Source of the DNA: an uncultured Sunxiuqinia sp.
Lineage (GTDB): Bacteria > Bacteroidota > Bacteroidia > Bacteroidales > Prolixibacteraceae
Length of the DNA: 64,000 nt
NCBI RefSeq assembly: GCF_947495665.1
Contig: NZ_CANLZV010000005.1
Span: 248,001-312,000 of the forward strand
Direction: 5' to 3'
Below the pieces are notes generated by a model that made no database searches, was not told where the DNA came from, and was given only the letters and a program-made list of their open reading frames with translations. Positions 7,554 to 16,249 of this stretch are shown piece by piece. Position numbers and translations under genes: made by a program. Within the stretch, counting starts at the first letter, position 1. Every line of letters begins with the position of its first letter.

Positions 7554-9710
7554 ATGGCAAAAAAGAAAAACAGAAAGAAGAAACTGAAAAATCTTTCGAA
7601 CTTCAATAAACCCCAACTTAAAAAATCCATTCTCGATATTTTTTACAGCGACCCGCAAAAGACCTACAACTATAAGCAGTTGGCCGGAATTTTGGGTGTG
7701 AAGGACCAGGAGACAAAGAAACTGATCAATGTGGTTCTTGATGAATTGGCGGAGAATGAAAACCTGCAGCAGGTTCAACGGGGAAAGTTTAAAGTAAAAT
7801 CGCGGGGAGGTTATATCTGCGGACTGGTAGAACTGCAACCCCAGGGATTTGCACACATCATTTCAGATGAAGTGGACCGGCCTGTGCTGGTTTCGCAGCG
7901 CAACCTGAACCATGCCATGGAAGGCGACAAGGTAAAGGTGTACCTGTATGCCCGGCGTAAAAAACACCAGCTGGAAGGCGAAGTGTCGGAGATTGTGGAA
8001 CGCGCCAAGACCACCTTTGTGGGAACGGTAGAACGCTCCAAAAACTTTGCATTTCTGGTTCCGGTTGGTAAAGTTGGTTTCGACTTGTTCATTCCGGCCG
8101 AGAAGCTCAATGGAGCAAAAGACGGGCAAAAGGCCATTGCCAAGATTACAGAATGGCCTCAAAAAGCCAAGAATCCTTTTGGCGAAATTATTGAGGTGCT
8201 CGGCGATGTTGGTGATCACCAAACGGAAATGCATGCGATTTTGGCCGAGTTTGACCTTCCGATTCGCTTCCCTGAAAATGTGCTGAAAGCCGCCGAAAGA
8301 ATTCCGGAAGAAATTACGCCCGAGGAGATTAAAAACCGGCGCGACATGCGGGATGTGGTTACGTTCACCATTGATCCGGCCGACGCCAAGGACTTTGATG
8401 ATGCCTTGTCGGTGCGCAAACTTGACAATGGTTTGTGGGAAGTTGGAATTCACATTGCTGACGTTAGCCATTACGTGCGTCCCAACACCATCCTGGATGA
8501 TGAGGCGTACTCCCGAGCCACATCCGTTTATCTGGTTGACCGTGTGGTTCCGATGTTGCCGGAGCGGTTATCCAATGGTGTTTGTTCGCTTCGCCCCGAT
8601 GAGGACAAGCTTTGCTATTCGGCCGTTTTCCATCTGGATGATCAGGCCAATGTGAGCGGGCAGTGGTTTGGCCGAACCGTGATTCATTCCAACAAGCGGT
8701 TTTCGTATGAAGAGGCTCAGGAGATTATTGAAACCGGCGAGGGAGATTTGAAAGACGAAGTACTGACCTTACAAAAACTGGCGGTGGAGCTTCGGAACAG
8801 TCGCTTCAAGCATGGTTCGCTGGCATTTGATCGGGTGGAGGTAAAATTTGAAATCGAAGAGGAAACCGGTAAGCCCCTGTCCGTCTATTTTAAAGAGTCC
8901 AAAGAAAGTAATAAGCTAATTGAGGAGTTCATGTTGCTGGCCAATCAAAAAGTGGCTGAATTTATTGGTAAAGCCAAAGGAAAGCGGCCGGCTAAAACCT
9001 TTGTTTACCGGATTCACGATCGGCCCGATCCGGAAAAGCTGGAAAACTTCAATCATTTTATCCAGAAGTTTGGTTATGGCATTCAAACAACCAGTTCGCG
9101 TGCTATTGCGAAATCGATGAATAATTTGATGAACAATGTGAAAGGGAAAAATGAGCAGAATGTGATTGAAACACTGGCTATTCGCTCCATGGCGAAGGCG
9201 GTATATTCTACCCGGAACATTGGGCATTACGGACTTGGGTTTGAGTATTATTCTCACTTCACTTCACCCATCCGGCGTTATCCGGATATCATGGTTCACC
9301 GCCTGCTGGAGCGTTACCTCGACAACGGGCGCTCGGCCAATGCGCAAAAGTATGAAGACATGTGTCATCATTCTTCGGAAATGGAATCACGCGCAGCCAA
9401 TGCCGAGCGGTCTTCCATTAAGTACAAGCAGGTTGAATTTATGAAAGACAAGATCGGCGAAGCTTTCCCGGGAGTGATCTCCGGAATTACCGATTGGGGA
9501 ATTTATGTTGAACTTGAAAATAAATGTGAAGGCATGATTCCGATTCGGGAGTTGGGAGACGACTTTTACATTTTTGATGAGAAGAATTATTGCCTGGTGG
9601 GTAAGCATAGTAACAAAATGTACCAACTGGGCGAGAATGTTAAAGTCGAAATTTCGCGGGCAAATCTTGAGCGAAAACAGCTTGATTTTAAGTTGATTGA
9701 AAAGCTCTAG
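7554..9710 (+). CDS. rnr: Ribonuclease R (RNase II/R family 3'-5' exoribonuclease)
   Basis: Processive 3'-5' exoribonuclease degrading structured RNA. At 718 aa the order is a basic N-terminus (KKKNRKKKLK), a winged-helix segment (about 22-80), cold-shock/OB domains, the RNB catalytic domain with the Asp cluster DPADAKDFDDA (about residues 275-285), and a C-terminal S1 domain starting GEAFPGVISGITDWGIYVELEN. HYGLGFEYYSHFTSPIRRYPDIMVHRLL is the typical RNB end motif. The ATG at 7554 starts the basic tail found in Bacteroidota RNase R. Monocistronic; TetR gene follows 78 bases later. Confidence 0.95.
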   Translation: MAKKKNRKKKLKNLSNFNKPQLKKSILDIFYSDPQKTYNYKQLAGILGVKDQETKKLINVVLDELAENENLQQVQRGKFKVKSRGGYICGLVELQPQGFAHIISDEVDRPVLVSQRNLNHAMEGDKVKVYLYARRKKHQLEGEVSEIVERAKTTFVGTVERSKNFAFLVPVGKVGFDLFIPAEKLNGAKDGQKAIAKITEWPQKAKNPFGEIIEVLGDVGDHQTEMHAILAEFDLPIRFPENVLKAAERIPEEITPEEIKNRRDMRDVVTFTIDPADAKDFDDALSVRKLDNGLWEVGIHIADVSHYVRPNTILDDEAYSRATSVYLVDRVVPMLPERLSNGVCSLRPDEDKLCYSAVFHLDDQANVSGQWFGRTVIHSNKRFSYEEAQEIIETGEGDLKDEVLTLQKLAVELRNSRFKHGSLAFDRVEVKFEIEEETGKPLSVYFKESKESNKLIEEFMLLANQKVAEFIGKAKGKRPAKTFVYRIHDRPDPEKLENFNHFIQKFGYGIQTTSSRAIAKSMNNLMNNVKGKNEQNVIETLAIRSMAKAVYSTRNIGHYGLGFEYYSHFTSPIRRYPDIMVHRLLERYLDNGRSANAQKYEDMCHHSSEMESRAANAERSSIKYKQVEFMKDKIGEAFPGVISGITDWGIYVELENKCEGMIPIRELGDDFYIFDEKNYCLVGKHSNKMYQLGENVKVEISRANLERKQLDFKLIEKL

Positions 9711-9788
9711 ATTCGTTGTAGGGAGAAAAAGAAACTGATTATTCTAAAAATTGAATATCTTTAACCCTGTTTTATAAAAATCAACCCA

Positions 9789-10394
9789 ATGGTAATGAAT
9801 ACTCAAAACGGCGGGAATAAACGAGATGCCAACCGTGAAAATATTTTAAAAATTGCGCAGGAAATTTTCAGCAAATACGGTTATAAAAAAACCACGCTTG
9901 ATGATATTGCCAATGCCGTTCGGAAGGGAAAAAGTTCATTATACTACTATTTTGACAGCAAGGAAGACCTTTTCCAGGCTGTCATTATGAAAGAGGTGGA
10001 TGTATTGAAGCGGGAACTGGAGAAGGTGGTGCTTCGGAATACGGATCCGGTAGAAAAACTACGCGATTACATTTTGACCAAACTAACCACCTTTCGCGGG
10101 CTGGCTAATTTTTACCATGCCCTGGAGAACGATGTGACAGCCATTGAATTCATTGACAACATCAAGGATAAGTATGATCAGGAAGAAATCCGGATGATCA
10201 AGCGGATTTTGATTGAAGGGGTTCGTAAAAATGAGTTTGAGATTTATGACTTCACCCTGGCAGCCATTGGTATTACTACGGCCATTAAAGGGCTTGAAAT
10301 GCCCCTTTCGGCCGGAAACTACGGCTCGGTAAACCTGGAGCGAAGTGTCGACAATATCTTGAAGATTTTGTGCTACGGCATTATGAAACGCTAA
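9789..10394 (+). CDS. TetR/AcrR family transcriptional regulator
   Basis: 201-aa DNA-binding regulator. The N-terminal helix-turn-helix is clear: ILKIAQEIFSKYGYKKTTLDDIANAVRKGKSSLYYYFDSKEDLFQAVI. The C-terminal ligand domain shows no recognisable ligand signature. An alternative ATG lies six bases in. A -7-like TATCTTTA (9756-9763) precedes it. No target pump or enzyme gene is adjacent on the same strand, so the regulon cannot be inferred; the convergent neighbour is an FtsX-family permease. Confidence 0.9.
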   Translation: MVMNTQNGGNKRDANRENILKIAQEIFSKYGYKKTTLDDIANAVRKGKSSLYYYFDSKEDLFQAVIMKEVDVLKRELEKVVLRNTDPVEKLRDYILTKLTTFRGLANFYHALENDVTAIEFIDNIKDKYDQEEIRMIKRILIEGVRKNEFEIYDFTLAAIGITTAIKGLEMPLSAGNYGSVNLERSVDNILKILCYGIMKR

Positions 10395-10560
10395 GCAGTT
10401 GCCGGATCAAAAATGAAAGAGTAGCATGCTGCGCTTTTAAGAAGTAAGCTGACCTTCCTCCTATTATTCTTAATCTATAAGCTTGTTTCTATTGGTTGGG
10501 ACAAATTAAATCGGCTAATTAATTAACGCCATGACTATGATTCGTAGATTTTCAGAAGGC

Positions 10561-11775
10561 TTAGCCTAAGTCTTTGGACAAGTTGCGAACGGGATACCAG
10601 GCCGCAAAGAAGCCAATGCAAAGTACAATAAGGAAAGTGGCTGACACATCAATCAGCTGGAGTTCGACGGGGTAGGCTGATAGCGCAAAAGAACCGTCGC
10701 CGGGGAGTTTTAGAAGCTCAAACTGGGTTTGTGCCCAGACCAGAATAATTCCCAAAATTAATCCGCCAATGGCACCGGAAAAGGACACCAGCCAACCTTC
10801 AAAAAGGAAAATTTGCCGGATCAGTTTGTTGTTGGCGCCCATGCTTTCCAGGATTTTAATATCATCCTTTTTGTCGATGATAATCATGGTTAGGGAGCCT
10901 AAAAGGTTGAAGGAAGCAATCACCAGAATGAAACTCAGAATCAGGAAGCTGGACCATTTTTCCGACTTCATTACCCGGTACAGAAATTCATGCTGTTCGT
11001 AGCGATCTTTCACAACAAACTGAGGTCCTAGTATTTGCTGGATCTTCGTTTTGACGGTTTCTACATCAGCGCCGTCAGTAAGTTTAAGCTCGAGGGAGCT
11101 AAGGCGTCCTTCCATCTCAAAAAGCGACCGGGCCAAATCAATGGGCACGAGGATGTATTTGTTGTCAATTTCTTGTTCAACCGAAAAAGAACCAGCCGGA
11201 AAAACATGCGCCCGGTTGAGTGATTGATCCATGTTCAGGCGTGTTTTAAAATCTTTACGTGGCACATGGATGTAGATGGGGCTGACAAAGGAGAGACCAA
11301 CCGAGAGTTCATAGCGTACGCCTTCGCCAATTACCGCAAAGTTTTGCGAACCGTTTTTCAGGACGAATTGACCATCATCAAGGATAACGCTGTCTAGTCC
11401 CGAAAAAGAGCCATAGTCGGGCGCTACGCCTTTTACCACACCATATTTTAAGCGGTCTTCATAACTCAGCATGGCGTTTTCTTCCACCACTTCGGCATAA
11501 CGGGCTACCCCTTCCAACTGTTTTACAGCGTCAAAATCGGCATCCTCAAGCGTAAAGCTTTTTCCTTCGGTCACGGTAATTTTTAGGTCTGGGTCGAAGC
11601 TGGAAAGCATATTCTCAATGAAGGAGTCAATGCCATTAAAGGCAGACAGCACTACGATCAGCGCCATGGTTCCAATAGCAACACCCACTACGGAAATGGC
11701 CGATATAATGTTAACTATATTGGCTGATTTGGGAGAAACCAAATAACGGCGTGCTATGTAGAATGCGAGTTTCAA
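10561..11775 (-). CDS. FtsX/LolC-family ABC transporter permease
   Basis: 404-aa inner-membrane permease of the MacB/LolC/LolE/FtsX type. One TM helix near the N-terminus (NIVNIISAISVVGVAIGTMALIVVLSAF), a large periplasmic domain, then three TM helices (WSSFLILSFILVIASFNLLGSL; GWLVSFSGAIGGLILGIILVW; SATFLIVLCIGFFAAWYPV). LolC/E with LolD extracts lipoproteins for outer-membrane transport; no ATPase is encoded nearby, so the role is by family. Last gene of the rbfA-methyltransferase-permease operon; its start directly abuts the stop of the methyltransferase gene. rbfA next to this permease is a recurrent Bacteroidota pairing. Confidence 0.88.
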   Translation of the reverse strand: MKLAFYIARRYLVSPKSANIVNIISAISVVGVAIGTMALIVVLSAFNGIDSFIENMLSSFDPDLKITVTEGKSFTLEDADFDAVKQLEGVARYAEVVEENAMLSYEDRLKYGVVKGVAPDYGSFSGLDSVILDDGQFVLKNGSQNFAVIGEGVRYELSVGLSFVSPIYIHVPRKDFKTRLNMDQSLNRAHVFPAGSFSVEQEIDNKYILVPIDLARSLFEMEGRLSSLELKLTDGADVETVKTKIQQILGPQFVVKDRYEQHEFLYRVMKSEKWSSFLILSFILVIASFNLLGSLTMIIIDKKDDIKILESMGANNKLIRQIFLFEGWLVSFSGAIGGLILGIILVWAQTQFELLKLPGDGSFALSAYPVELQLIDVSATFLIVLCIGFFAAWYPVRNLSKDLG

Positions 11776-12600
11776 TTATTTATAGGCTTTTACGATCAAT
11801 CCGGTTCCAGTTGGGTGTTTCAGGTTGACATCAAAATAATTCAACAGGGCAGCAAGGGGGAAAACAATCAGGTAATAGAAGGGGAGAAGCACAAAAAACA
11901 ACTTGTTGGCTCCTAGCATCAAAATCGGGTATTTCATGGATAGTTTCCACGATATTTTTCCGGGGGCACCGTACGAATAACGGGCATCGACCCGGCTAAA
12001 TCCGGCTGCTTTCAACTTATCCGCAATGTCCTGAATGTTATAGCCGTCGCGCACATGTTCATCCACAAAACCATGCACGCCTTCTTCTTCATGATCATGG
12101 TCATGCACATCTGAACCTCCCTGGTCCGAAGGGGTTGAAATTAGAAGAACCCCTCCTTTTTTCATCGACTGGTAGAAGTTCTCAAACACCCGGGTGTCCT
12201 CTTCAATGTGCTCCATTACATCAATCGAAAGCACGAGGTCGTAGCTTGCCTCGCTTTTGTACTGTGTCAGATCGGCATATTGAAACTTAACCTGGCCGGC
12301 TTTATCAATTTTTTCAAAGAAGCGATTGCAATCTGCAATTTGCTCGGGCTTTATGTCCGCAGCAAGAATTTTAGCTTGGGGAAACAGCCTCGACATGCGG
12401 TAAGTATATTGACCAAAGCCCGACCCGGCATCCAAAATACTGGGCTGTTGTAGCCCGTTTTTTTTCAAGGCACGAAGCTCTTTCCGGATATGCCACGAAC
12501 GCAATAAAAGCCAGTCGAGCAAAAGATAAAACAGTTTCCGCAGGGTCGGATTTTGGTTAAATACCTTGCCCAAAGAACGCTTAATCGGATCGTACTGCAT
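11776..12600 (-). CDS. Class I SAM-dependent methyltransferase
   Basis: 274 aa. The SAM-binding motif I is SILDAGSGFGQYTYRMSRLFP, followed by the acidic end of strand 2 in ILAADIKPEQI and motif IV YDLVLSIDVMEHIEEDTRVFENF. Two hydrophobic segments near the C-terminus (YPILMLGANKLFFVLLPFYYLIVFPLAALLNYF) suggest membrane association. The His/Asp-rich stretch HDHDHEEEGVH is unusual. Substrate unknown. It sits between rbfA and the permease with 0-2 base gaps, so it is translationally coupled to both. Confidence 0.85.
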   Translation of the reverse strand: MQYDPIKRSLGKVFNQNPTLRKLFYLLLDWLLLRSWHIRKELRALKKNGLQQPSILDAGSGFGQYTYRMSRLFPQAKILAADIKPEQIADCNRFFEKIDKAGQVKFQYADLTQYKSEASYDLVLSIDVMEHIEEDTRVFENFYQSMKKGGVLLISTPSDQGGSDVHDHDHEEEGVHGFVDEHVRDGYNIQDIADKLKAAGFSRVDARYSYGAPGKISWKLSMKYPILMLGANKLFFVLLPFYYLIVFPLAALLNYFDVNLKHPTGTGLIVKAYK

Positions 12601-12602
12601 GC

Positions 12603-12941
12603 TTATTGGTTTAAGAGGCGGTCAATATTGTCGATGTAATCCAAACTGTCGTCGATATAAAATTCCAATTCAGGGATAACCCGCAATTGTTTACCCACTT
12701 TTCGTCCGAGTAGCCCGCGAATTTTCGGATTGGCAATCCGGATTTGCTTCAATACTTCTTTACGTTCTTCGGTAGGGAAGATGCTGATGTATGCTTTGGC
12801 CAAGGCTAAGTCGGGGCTTACGCGCACGACCGTTACGCTAATCATTTTGCCCATGAACAGGTTGCGGCTCTCTTTCTGAAAGATGTCTGCCAGTTCTTTC
12901 TGTAACAACCGGCTTATTTTTTGTTGACGTGTTGATTCCAT
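12603..12941 (-). CDS. rbfA: 30S ribosome-binding factor RbfA
   Basis: Late 30S maturation factor binding near the 16S 5' helix. The 112-aa protein from the ATG at 12941 starts MESTRQQKISRLLQKELADIFQKE, the expected RbfA N-terminus, and contains the KH-like core VTVVRVSPDLALAKAYISIFP and IRGLLGRKVGKQLRVIPELEFYIDDSLDY. The frame is open to 12992, but a -7 promoter box at 12959-12966 lies inside that extension, fixing the start. First gene of the three-gene operon. Confidence 0.94.
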   Translation of the reverse strand: MESTRQQKISRLLQKELADIFQKESRNLFMGKMISVTVVRVSPDLALAKAYISIFPTEERKEVLKQIRIANPKIRGLLGRKVGKQLRVIPELEFYIDDSLDYIDNIDRLLNQ

Positions 12942-12958
12942 GTGATTTGAATTTCCGG

Positions 12959-12966
12959 CAAAGTTA
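12959..12966 (-). promoter_or_regulatory. -7 box of the rbfA operon
   Basis: TAACTTTG on the minus strand, 17 bases before the rbfA ATG, implying a leader of about 12 bases. Confidence 0.6.
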
Positions 12967-13118
12967 CCAAAAATCCGACAGCCAAGCTGCATGCTTCAAA
13001 CGAATTCGGTATGAACTTCTATTCGCGGGCTTGTCAGTTTGCTGTGACATCGGCTTAGATTTAAAAATGAGCCTGTTAAATCCAATGGCTTTTGGGTGGA
13101 AAGCTTCGCTTGCCAGCA

Positions 13119-13151
13119 TAAAAAAAGTCCTGCCAATGAGAGGCAGGACTT
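13119..13151 (-). terminator. Terminator of trpB2
   Basis: AAGTCCTGCC (13125-13134) pairs perfectly with GGCAGGACTT (13142-13151), 10 bp, 7-nt loop. On the minus strand it ends in a T run (13121-13126 are As on plus). The rest of 12967-13193 holds no gene I can support. Confidence 0.85.
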
Positions 13152-13193
13152 GTGGTATGTTGCTTTTTATAAGCGTTTTAATTGTTGGAATAC

Positions 13194-14570
13194 TTATTTG
13201 GGTAGCGGATACCCTTGCAGTTTTTCCAGGTTTAAGGCAATTTCTGCATCCGGGTATTCGTAGTCCTGCAACTCTCCGTTCAGGTATTTGTCGTAACCTA
13301 CGAGGTCCATCAAACCATGTCCGCTGAAGTTGAAAAGAATGGTTTTCTCTTTACCTTCTTTTTTGGCTTTTTTAGCTTCGCGAATTGTGGCGGCAATGGC
13401 ATGCGTGGTTTCCGGAGCCGGAATGATGCCTTCGGTTTTCGAGAACAGCAGTCCTGCTTCGAAGCATTCGCTTTGGTGGATGGCCTGTGCTTCCATCAGT
13501 CCGTCGCGCAAAGCGGCACTAACCAAAGGAGCCATGCCGTGGTAGCGCAGTCCGCCGGCGTGAATAGGAGCGGGCACAAAATTGTGTCCCAGGCTGTGCA
13601 TCGCCATCATTGGGGTCATCTGAGCCACATCACCGTTGTCGTAAATAAATGGAGCCTTGGTTAAGGTGGGGCATGAGAAAGGCTCAGCTCCAATCACCTG
13701 AATGTCGGCACCATTAATCTTATCATAGATGAAAGGGAAAGAGAGGCCGGCAAAATTACTTCCACCACCACAGCAGCCAATAACAATATCGGGCTTGTTG
13801 ATGCCCACTTTAGCCAGCTGTTTTTTAGCTTCCAACCCAATAATGGTTTGGTGCAGCATCACATGGTTAAGCACCGAGCCCAGCGTGTAGCGTGTTTCTC
13901 CTTTGGGGTCGGTTACAGCTGCTTCAATGGCTTCAGAAATTGCAATCCCTAGTGATCCCGGTGTGTCCGGGTATTTGGCCAGAATATCACGTCCGGCCTG
14001 AGTTTCCGTACTTGGGCTGGCTATGCAGTTTCCTCCCCAGGTGTTCATCAGCATTTTGCGGAAAGGCTTTTGTTCAAAGCTCACTCGAACCATAAACACT
14101 TTGCACTCAATACCGCCAATAACTGAGCAGGCAAAGGAAAGGGCAGAACCCCATTGGCCAGCACCAGTTTCGGTTGTCAATTTTTTAATTCCGAATTGTT
14201 TGTTGTACCAGGCTTGCGGAATTGCAGAATTGGGTTTGTGGCTTCCTGCAGGCGAAACGCCTTCATTTTTATAGTAAATTTTGGCTGGTGTTCCCAGCGC
14301 TTCTTCCAGTTCGTAGGCACGAATCAGGGGACTTGGACGCCAGCGGAAAAGGTGTTGGCGGATTTCTTCCGGAATGTCGATCCAGCGTTCCTGGCTTACT
14401 TCCTGCTCAATCAGGTTCATGGGGAATACAGGAGCCAGCATTTCCGGTGTAATTGGTTTGCCATCGGGGCCTAAAGGTGGGTTTAAGGGCGATGGAAGAT
14501 CAGCCGCTAAGTTGTACCACTGTTTGGGCATGTCTGCTTCGTCCAGATAGATTTTTTTGTGTCGTGCCAT
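13194..14570 (-). CDS. Tryptophan synthase beta chain, TrpB2 type
   Basis: PLP enzyme condensing indole (or related substrate) with serine. The 458-aa length and long N-terminal extension are typical of TrpB2, not of the ~400-aa TrpB1. Lys112 in [13 protein letters not shown] is the PLP Schiff-base lysine; [10 protein letters not shown] (134-143) and the phosphate-binding [11 protein letters not shown] (265-275) follow. No trpA is nearby, as usual for trpB2. The gene is preceded by a Trp-containing leader peptide and terminator and faces trpS divergently, which supports a true tryptophan-pathway role rather than a side activity. Start ATG at 14570 gives [11 protein letters not shown], common in the family. 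Confidence 0.92.
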   Translation of the reverse strand: MARHKKIYLDEADMPKQWYNLAADLPSPLNPPLGPDGKPITPEMLAPVFPMNLIEQEVSQERWIDIPEEIRQHLFRWRPSPLIRAYELEEALGTPAKIYYKNEGVSPAGSHKPNSAIPQAWYNKQFGIKKLTTETGAGQWGSALSFACSVIGGIECKVFMVRVSFEQKPFRKMLMNTWGGNCIASPSTETQAGRDILAKYPDTPGSLGIAISEAIEAAVTDPKGETRYTLGSVLNHVMLHQTIIGLEAKKQLAKVGINKPDIVIGCCGGGSNFAGLSFPFIYDKINGADIQVIGAEPFSCPTLTKAPFIYDNGDVAQMTPMMAMHSLGHNFVPAPIHAGGLRYHGMAPLVSAALRDGLMEAQAIHQSECFEAGLLFSKTEGIIPAPETTHAIAATIREAKKAKKEGKEKTILFNFSGHGLMDLVGYDKYLNGELQDYEYPDAEIALNLEKLQGYPLPK

Positions 14571-14601
14571 GTTTATCGGTTTTTAATGAAAATTTTAAAC
14601 T

Positions 14602-14639
14602 AAAAATGGGGTTTGCTGCATATACAACAAACCCCATTT
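14602..14639 (-). terminator. Attenuator terminator upstream of trpB2
   Basis: A 12-bp perfect stem, AAATGGGGTTTG / CAAACCCCATTT (14604-14615 with 14628-14639), 12-nt loop, followed on the minus strand by TTTTTAGTTT. It lies 31 bases before the trpB2 ATG and 8 bases past the leader-peptide stop. I could not find a convincing antiterminator partner by eye. Confidence 0.8.
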
Positions 14640-14647
14640 CACGGCCT

Positions 14648-14737
14648 CTATGATCGTAAAACAATAGCTTGGTCCAGCGTTTCCATTTTCACGTTACGCC
14701 AGTGCCATTCGGTTCCGTATAAAGGCATTTTGTACAT
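14648..14737 (-). CDS. Trp leader peptide of trpB2
   Basis: A 29-codon ORF (ATG 14737-14735, TAG 14650-14648) immediately before the attenuator. It contains the triplet Trp-His-Trp (residues 11-13, in YGTEWHWRNVK), two of the rarest codons clustered mid-peptide, as in trpL. It ends 8 bases before the terminator stem. Composition and position indicate ribosome-mediated sensing of charged tRNA-Trp. The ORF is seen directly; the role is inferred from trp-leader logic. Confidence 0.82.
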   Translation of the reverse strand: MYKMPLYGTEWHWRNVKMETLDQAIVLRS

Positions 14738-14755
14738 CTGTTCTTTAATTTTCCG

Positions 14756-14763
14756 TAAAACTA
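14756..14763 (-). promoter_or_regulatory. Possible -7 box for the trpB2 leader
   Basis: TAGTTTTA on the minus strand matches TAnnTTTG in all but the last base and would place the transcript start about 12 bases before the leader ATG. The rest of 14764-15030 shows no gene or repeat I can support. Confidence 0.35.
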
Positions 14764-15033
14764 ATTATTATTTTTCAGTTTTCACTTTCCTTCTGCCACC
14801 GAGTTGTTTCTTTCAAGAAGATTTTGATCAGATTCTTTTTGTCCTTTCTGAATAGAACTCGACGATCGGAAATTGGCCTTATCAAATACCTGTCGAGGTA
14901 GGAAGAGCTCTCTCTTCTGTTTTCTGTTGAAAAAGGGAACGCAGTTTCTTTCAAAAGGTGTTTTCCGGTTTAGGGGTTTGGCTGCTTAAGCTGGTTAAGG
15001 AATATGAAGGGAGTTGAACAGGTAAAATAAATT

Positions 15034-15063
15034 TTTGTCTTTCAAGGATTCAAGCTATTTTTG
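15034..15063 (+). promoter_or_regulatory. Promoter of trpS
   Basis: TTTG (15034-15037) at the -33 position and TATTTTTG (15056-15063) at -7, 18 bases apart, match the Bacteroidota sigma-ABfr consensus. It excludes the upstream in-frame start at 15035. Confidence 0.65.
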
Positions 15064-15091
15064 CAGCTCATTTTCACAGAAGAACGATCAC

Positions 15092-16093
15092 ATGAATAAA
15101 GCAACCGTTGTTAGTGGCATCAGGCCAACAGGATTTTTACATTTAGGCAATTACTTTGGGGCAGTGCAAAACTTTCTGCGCATGCAGGAAGACTATAACT
15201 GCTATTTTTTCATTGCCGATATTCATTCGTTAACTACGCATCCAACGCCTGAAAACCTGCAGGCCGGTGTGAAGCAAGTGTTAGCCGAGTATTTAGCTTG
15301 TGGCATTGATCCAGAAAAGTCAACCATCTTTATTCAGAGTGATGTTCCTGAGATTACCGAGTTGTACACCATTCTGAACATGAATGCTTACCTGGGAGAG
15401 CTGGAGCGCACGACTTCATTTAAGGATAAAGCCCGCCAGCAGCCCGACAATGTGAATGCAGGCTTATTGACCTATCCGGTGCTGATGGCTTCGGACATCA
15501 TTATTCACAAAGCACACTATGTGCCGGTTGGAAAAGACCAGGAGCAAAACCTGGAAATGGCGCGTAAATTTGCCAAGCGTTTCAACCGCATGTATAAATC
15601 GAAGGTATTTCCTATTCCAAAACCATTCACCTTTGATGGGGCCGACCTGATTAAGGTGCCCGGCTTGGATGGTAGCGGCAAGATGGGAAAATCAGAAGGG
15701 AATGCCATTAACCTGTACGACACGGAAAAGGAAATTCGTCAGAAAGTGATGCGTGCCGTAACCGATTCAGGCCCAACGGAGCCCAATTCGGAAAAGCCCG
15801 AAGCGATTCAAAACTTGTTTACCCTGATGAAAATTGTTTCGAAGCCCGAGGTGGTTGCCCAATTTGATGAGGCTTACAACAAGTGTGAAATTCGCTACGG
15901 CGATATGAAAAAGCAGTTGGCGGAAGATATTATTCAATTTACTTCGCCAATCCGGGAGCGTATTGTGACCATTTTGGAAGACGATGCTTACCTGGCCAAA
16001 GTGGCTAAGATGGGAGCCGAAAAAGCCCGTGAGTCAGCTTTGGTAACCTTGAATGAGGTGAAAAAACTGGTGGGTTTCCGCAAATTTTACTAA
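15092..16093 (+). CDS. trpS: Tryptophan--tRNA ligase
   Basis: Charges tRNA-Trp. From the ATG at 15092 the protein is 333 aa. The class I HIGH-equivalent is HLGN (17-20, in RPTGFLHLGNYFGAV) and the KMSKS-equivalent is KMGKS (197-201, before EGNAINLYD). The reading frame is open upstream to 15035, but the promoter box lies there. Divergent from the trpB2 leader; the two genes thus join Trp synthesis and Trp charging in one locus. A terminator follows. Confidence 0.96.
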   Translation: MNKATVVSGIRPTGFLHLGNYFGAVQNFLRMQEDYNCYFFIADIHSLTTHPTPENLQAGVKQVLAEYLACGIDPEKSTIFIQSDVPEITELYTILNMNAYLGELERTTSFKDKARQQPDNVNAGLLTYPVLMASDIIIHKAHYVPVGKDQEQNLEMARKFAKRFNRMYKSKVFPIPKPFTFDGADLIKVPGLDGSGKMGKSEGNAINLYDTEKEIRQKVMRAVTDSGPTEPNSEKPEAIQNLFTLMKIVSKPEVVAQFDEAYNKCEIRYGDMKKQLAEDIIQFTSPIRERIVTILEDDAYLAKVAKMGAEKARESALVTLNEVKKLVGFRKFY

Positions 16094-16131
16094 GCGATTG
16101 TAAAAAGATAATCGATAATATCATAAAGACT

Positions 16132-16161
16132 CTGAATTCAATAATTCAGGGTTTTTTTTTT
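16132..16161 (+). terminator. Terminator of trpS
   Basis: CTGAATT (16132-16138) pairs with AATTCAG (16143-16149), tetraloop CAAT, then GG and about 11 Ts. Confidence 0.8.
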
Positions 16162-16220
16162 GATCTAACCGGGGTTTGTAAAGCTTGTTGAAGAGGGACG
16201 TTTTAAGATGGTTTGAAGCA

Positions 16221-16246
16221 TAAAAAAGCCCCTTGTGGAGGGGCTT
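16221..16246 (-). terminator. Terminator of the HU/SPOR gene
   Basis: AAGCCCCT (16226-16233) pairs with AGGGGCTT (16239-16246); on the minus strand a T run follows. Confidence 0.8.
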
Positions 16247-16249
16247 CAA

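Noticed and set aside
14648-14737. Antiterminator partner for the trpB2 attenuator
   Set aside because: Only a 5-bp G-U rich pairing (GGACC with GGTTT) was found, too weak to claim.
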